A stretch of DNA of 56,092 nucleotides from CAYQPF01 sp964419225 (lineage in GTDB: Bacteria; Cloacimonadota; Cloacimonadia; Cloacimonadales; CAYQPF01). Within the stretch, counting starts at the first letter, position 1. Each line of letters opens with the position of its first letter. Made by a program: the position numbers and the translations under genes. The notes under the pieces were generated by a model. It did no database searches and was not told the origin of the DNA. It saw only the letters and a program-made list of their open reading frames with translations. The stretch spans positions 1 to 56,092 of the forward strand of contig CAYQPF010000016.1 of NCBI GenBank assembly GCA_964419225.1. Reading direction: 5' to 3'. This document shows positions 53,825 through 56,092 of the stretch, one piece after another.

Positions 53825-55398
53825 AGAAATTAATATTGTTCCTTCTTTTCTTTAATCTCATTTTCAGTATCTTTGCTTTGCAGGAACTGCAGGTTACACC
53901 AATAACGTATGATCCCGGATATAATGCCAAAATATGTTATATTTATTCAACAATACCCAATCTCAGATTTTATCCGTATGGAGAAACCTTTGAGTTCGAT
54001 TATGTTAAATACGATTCACTCGAAGCTGTTTATGAGATCTATGATCCTGATATCACATACAGGTTCACGATCAGAGGAACAGGATTCGTGGAAAAGGAAG
54101 GGCAGATATTTGGCTCAGACAATGAGTACAAAGTTGAAGCGATTCCCTTAACCTGTGCCCAGAATCCTGGAACTGTCCTCATCAACACGACTCCTGCAGG
54201 TGCAAATATATACTTTAAAACCCGTCCCTTTGGAGATGCAACATCCCCCTTTATTTTTAAAGGGAAAAAAGGCAAAATTAACAGTGTTACAATCAGTAAA
54301 AAGAATTATCATTCGGTTGATACAACTTTTGTAAGTGATGAAAATAGTTTCACAGTTGTTGATGTTACACTTGAACCTCTTGAAAAAAAAGCAAAAAAAA
54401 TTATCGATCAACAAAATACAGTAGAAAATTTTATCGTTGATTTTGAACCAAGAGGCTCTCAAATAATACTAAATGGCGAATTCATCGGATATACCCCGCT
54501 GAAAATAAACAACTTTTGGACTGGCATCAAACACAATACAGATTTCTTTTATAAAATTTCTAAAGATTTTTATTTTGCAAAATCAGGTTCATTTAACTCA
54601 AATACTCTTTCCACTATTAAACTTGAAGGAGAACTGGAGTTTGATTCGCTTAAATACAAAAAGGCTCTTGCTCCATATGAAACAAATTCTCACAATTATG
54701 GATACAGTTTTATTGGATATATCTTTAATTCTCTTAAAGCAGGATGTTATTTTCATTTACTACAATCCAATCACACTAATACTTTGTCAATTCCTGGGTG
54801 GCTTGATGTCGGGGAATATGCTCCAATCTTGGAAAATACTAACACTCTTAATTTTGGGTTTGGATATTCAGTAATGGGCCATTTTGCAATTAGTAAGGAT
54901 TTTTATTTGATTGATTATACAAATTTAAAGATTTTTCTATTTTATGAAACCAATAATAAAAGATTCAAATCGCAATTATCCTTAATTGGGGGTTATACAA
55001 AGCTGAATGAATTTAAGAAAGAATATCTTGGTAATAGCATCGTTTATGGAAAAACTATTATAAATCCGGATGGCTCACATATATTTGACCAAGAGAAGAA
55101 CCTGGATAATTGGGTACCTGGTGAGATTAACTTCGCTTTGGAAACAAAACTGTTTGGGGATTTATCTTTAAGTTTAATTGCTGGCGGATGGTTTATTACA
55201 AATTCAGATTACTCATCTAATAAGCATTGGTTCTATCAAACTGAAATTGACAATTGGAAATACAATAATTCTAATCCAGAACCCGACAGAATAAATGAGA
55301 AAATTGGGTTATCCCAAAAATACACTTTTTTCCCATACATTGGTATTGGGATTAATTACCAGATTGCCACCAAAGGACATATGGCGTTCGGATATTAG
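53821..55398 (+). CDS. Family B PEGA-barrel outer-membrane protein, gene 5
   Basis: The protein has 525 residues with signal peptide 1-17 (NLIFSIFA), then LQELQVTPITYD and TIPNLRFYPYGETFEFDY. The first PEGA-like repeat is PGTVLINTTPAGANIYFKT and the second VDFEPRGSQIILNGEFIGYT. The barrel includes LNFGFGYSVMGHFAISKDFY and ends NEKIGLSQKYTFFPYIGI. It is a duplicate of gene 4 in its first half; the second half is about as far from gene 4 as from other members. The start codon overlaps the stop of the fossil frame before it (ATGA). Confidence 0.85.
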   Translation: MKKLILFLLFFNLIFSIFALQELQVTPITYDPGYNAKICYIYSTIPNLRFYPYGETFEFDYVKYDSLEAVYEIYDPDITYRFTIRGTGFVEKEGQIFGSDNEYKVEAIPLTCAQNPGTVLINTTPAGANIYFKTRPFGDATSPFIFKGKKGKINSVTISKKNYHSVDTTFVSDENSFTVVDVTLEPLEKKAKKIIDQQNTVENFIVDFEPRGSQIILNGEFIGYTPLKINNFWTGIKHNTDFFYKISKDFYFAKSGSFNSNTLSTIKLEGELEFDSLKYKKALAPYETNSHNYGYSFIGYIFNSLKAGCYFHLLQSNHTNTLSIPGWLDVGEYAPILENTNTLNFGFGYSVMGHFAISKDFYLIDYTNLKIFLFYETNNKRFKSQLSLIGGYTKLNEFKKEYLGNSIVYGKTIINPDGSHIFDQEKNLDNWVPGEINFALETKLFGDLSLSLIAGGWFITNSDYSSNKHWFYQTEIDNWKYNNSNPEPDRINEKIGLSQKYTFFPYIGIGINYQIATKGHMAFGY

Positions 55399-55433
55399 GA
55401 ATGAGTTTATTTTAAAACTTCAGGAGGAAACTA

Positions 55434-55934
55434 ATGCTCTTAGATAAAACAAAAATCATCTACAAATGGGCAGACTTAGCAGATATTGATCTGCTTTGTC
55501 AGGCTCGTATCACATTTTTAAAAGAGATCCAGCATGAACAAGACCCGGATAAAGAAGAAATGCTGAAGCTGGAACTCAAAAACTATTTTACACAGGCTCT
55601 GTCCGACCACTCCTACCTCTCCCTCATCGCCTATTATGAAAATAAACCTGTCGGGTTCGGCGGTATTGTCATTCAGACTATTCCCGCCAGTTTCACCATC
55701 ACTAACGGCAGACTGGGTTACATTCTGAATATGTTCACCTACCCGGAATACAGAGGTAACGGTATTTGTACTGAAATCTTTGAACGTCTGATCTGTGAAG
55801 CCGGAGCCAGAGACGTGAAAAAGGTTTACCTGCATGCCACACAGGACGGAATCGAAATCTACAAGAAAAGAGGCTTCAACTCTGATGGCTGGCCGGAACT
55901 GCATTTGTCTTGGAACGCCGGCTTAAGCTGGTAA
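55434..55934 (+). CDS. GNAT family N-acetyltransferase
   Basis: The protein has 166 residues. The ATG follows CAGGAGGAAAC. The GNAT fold is shown by LIAYYENKPVGFGGIVIQ (strand pair near 65-80) and LNMFTYPEYRGNGICTEIFERLI (near 105-125), where RGNGIC is the acetyl-CoA pyrophosphate-binding loop. YKKRGF lies near the end. It transfers an acetyl group from acetyl-CoA to an amine; the substrate is unknown. It ends the family B series, 35 bases after gene 5, and its first codons are duplicated at 53693. There is no signal peptide, so it is cytoplasmic. Confidence 0.9.
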   Translation: MLLDKTKIIYKWADLADIDLLCQARITFLKEIQHEQDPDKEEMLKLELKNYFTQALSDHSYLSLIAYYENKPVGFGGIVIQTIPASFTITNGRLGYILNMFTYPEYRGNGICTEIFERLICEAGARDVKKVYLHATQDGIEIYKKRGFNSDGWPELHLSWNAGLSW

Positions 55935-56092
55935 TTCTGTATGCTTTAGCTTACAGCCTCCTGCTTTCTAACCACTGTGTATTATTGACGCGCTTACGCA
56001 TTAGATTTACCTATATCGCTGATGGCCGGACGCAGTATGATTGATGATGGGTTTTCATTATAACGTCATTAATAAAATTTGTAGCCATGTTT
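55935..56092. other. Right edge spacer
   Basis: No gene, RNA or convincing hairpin was recognised in the last 158 bases. Confidence 0.5.

Noticed and set aside
55935..56092. Possible tRNA or attachment site at the right edge
   Set aside because: No cloverleaf arms or CCA-type end could be found.

Overview
The window is most likely a scaffold from an uncultured bacterium of the FCB group, best matched to Candidatus Cloacimonadota. The evidence is a low-GC sequence, exported proteins ending in a type IX-like (Por) sorting domain (NYPNPFNP near the start, KMLLIK or KMLLMK at the end), a gingipain-like C25 peptidase, many outer-membrane beta-barrels with a terminal Phe, and a two-component sensor with a 14-blade propeller. 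This placement rests on protein style only, because no rRNA or tRNA was seen. A 10-base N run at 16796-16805 shows that the sequence is an assembled draft scaffold.

Layout. 1-10.6 kb: the 3' part of a secreted Fn3/sorting-domain protein, a small cysteine-rich two-CW protein, a 1609-residue hybrid sensor kinase and a DUF5916-like outer-membrane protein. 10.6-11.8 kb: a gene-free block with a 215-bp tandem duplication and a 173-bp imperfect palindrome that looks like a MITE. 11.8-12.9 kb: a YhcG/DUF1016 nuclease gene broken by two in-frame TAA codons. 12.9-23.1 kb: an S41 peptidase, then on the minus strand a C25 peptidase followed by an M14 carboxypeptidase that runs through the assembly gap. 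23.4-28.4 kb: an apparent operon of three pseudopilin-like proteins, a lipoprotein and a UbiA-family prenyltransferase. 28.7-31.1 kb: a second S41 peptidase and a small V4R-like protein. 31.1-40.1 kb: a signalling block with two HisKA_2 kinases, a TfoX-like protein and an NtrB/NtrC-like kinase and sigma54 regulator pair.

40.8-55.4 kb is the most unusual part. Nine tandem genes make up two families of exported proteins, probably outer-membrane beta-barrels, that I do not recognise. Family A has four genes in an A1-B1-A2-B2 order, each with a conserved helical block inside the barrel. Family B has five genes with PEGA-like repeats ahead of a barrel. Three transcription starts in the array share a nearly identical promoter and leader, which implies co-regulation. 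The array is still growing by duplication: between the last two family B genes lies a fossil junction in which the first codons of the downstream acetyltransferase gene are joined to the last codons of a family B gene.

Two genome-wide habits are visible. First, about a dozen promoters share TTGAC(A) or a close variant, a 17-base spacer and a weak -10. Second, the intergenic regions are full of short-period phrase repeats (7, 9 or 10 nt) and of hairpins ending in GCCCCTAC or followed by GGGTGRGTTGTC.
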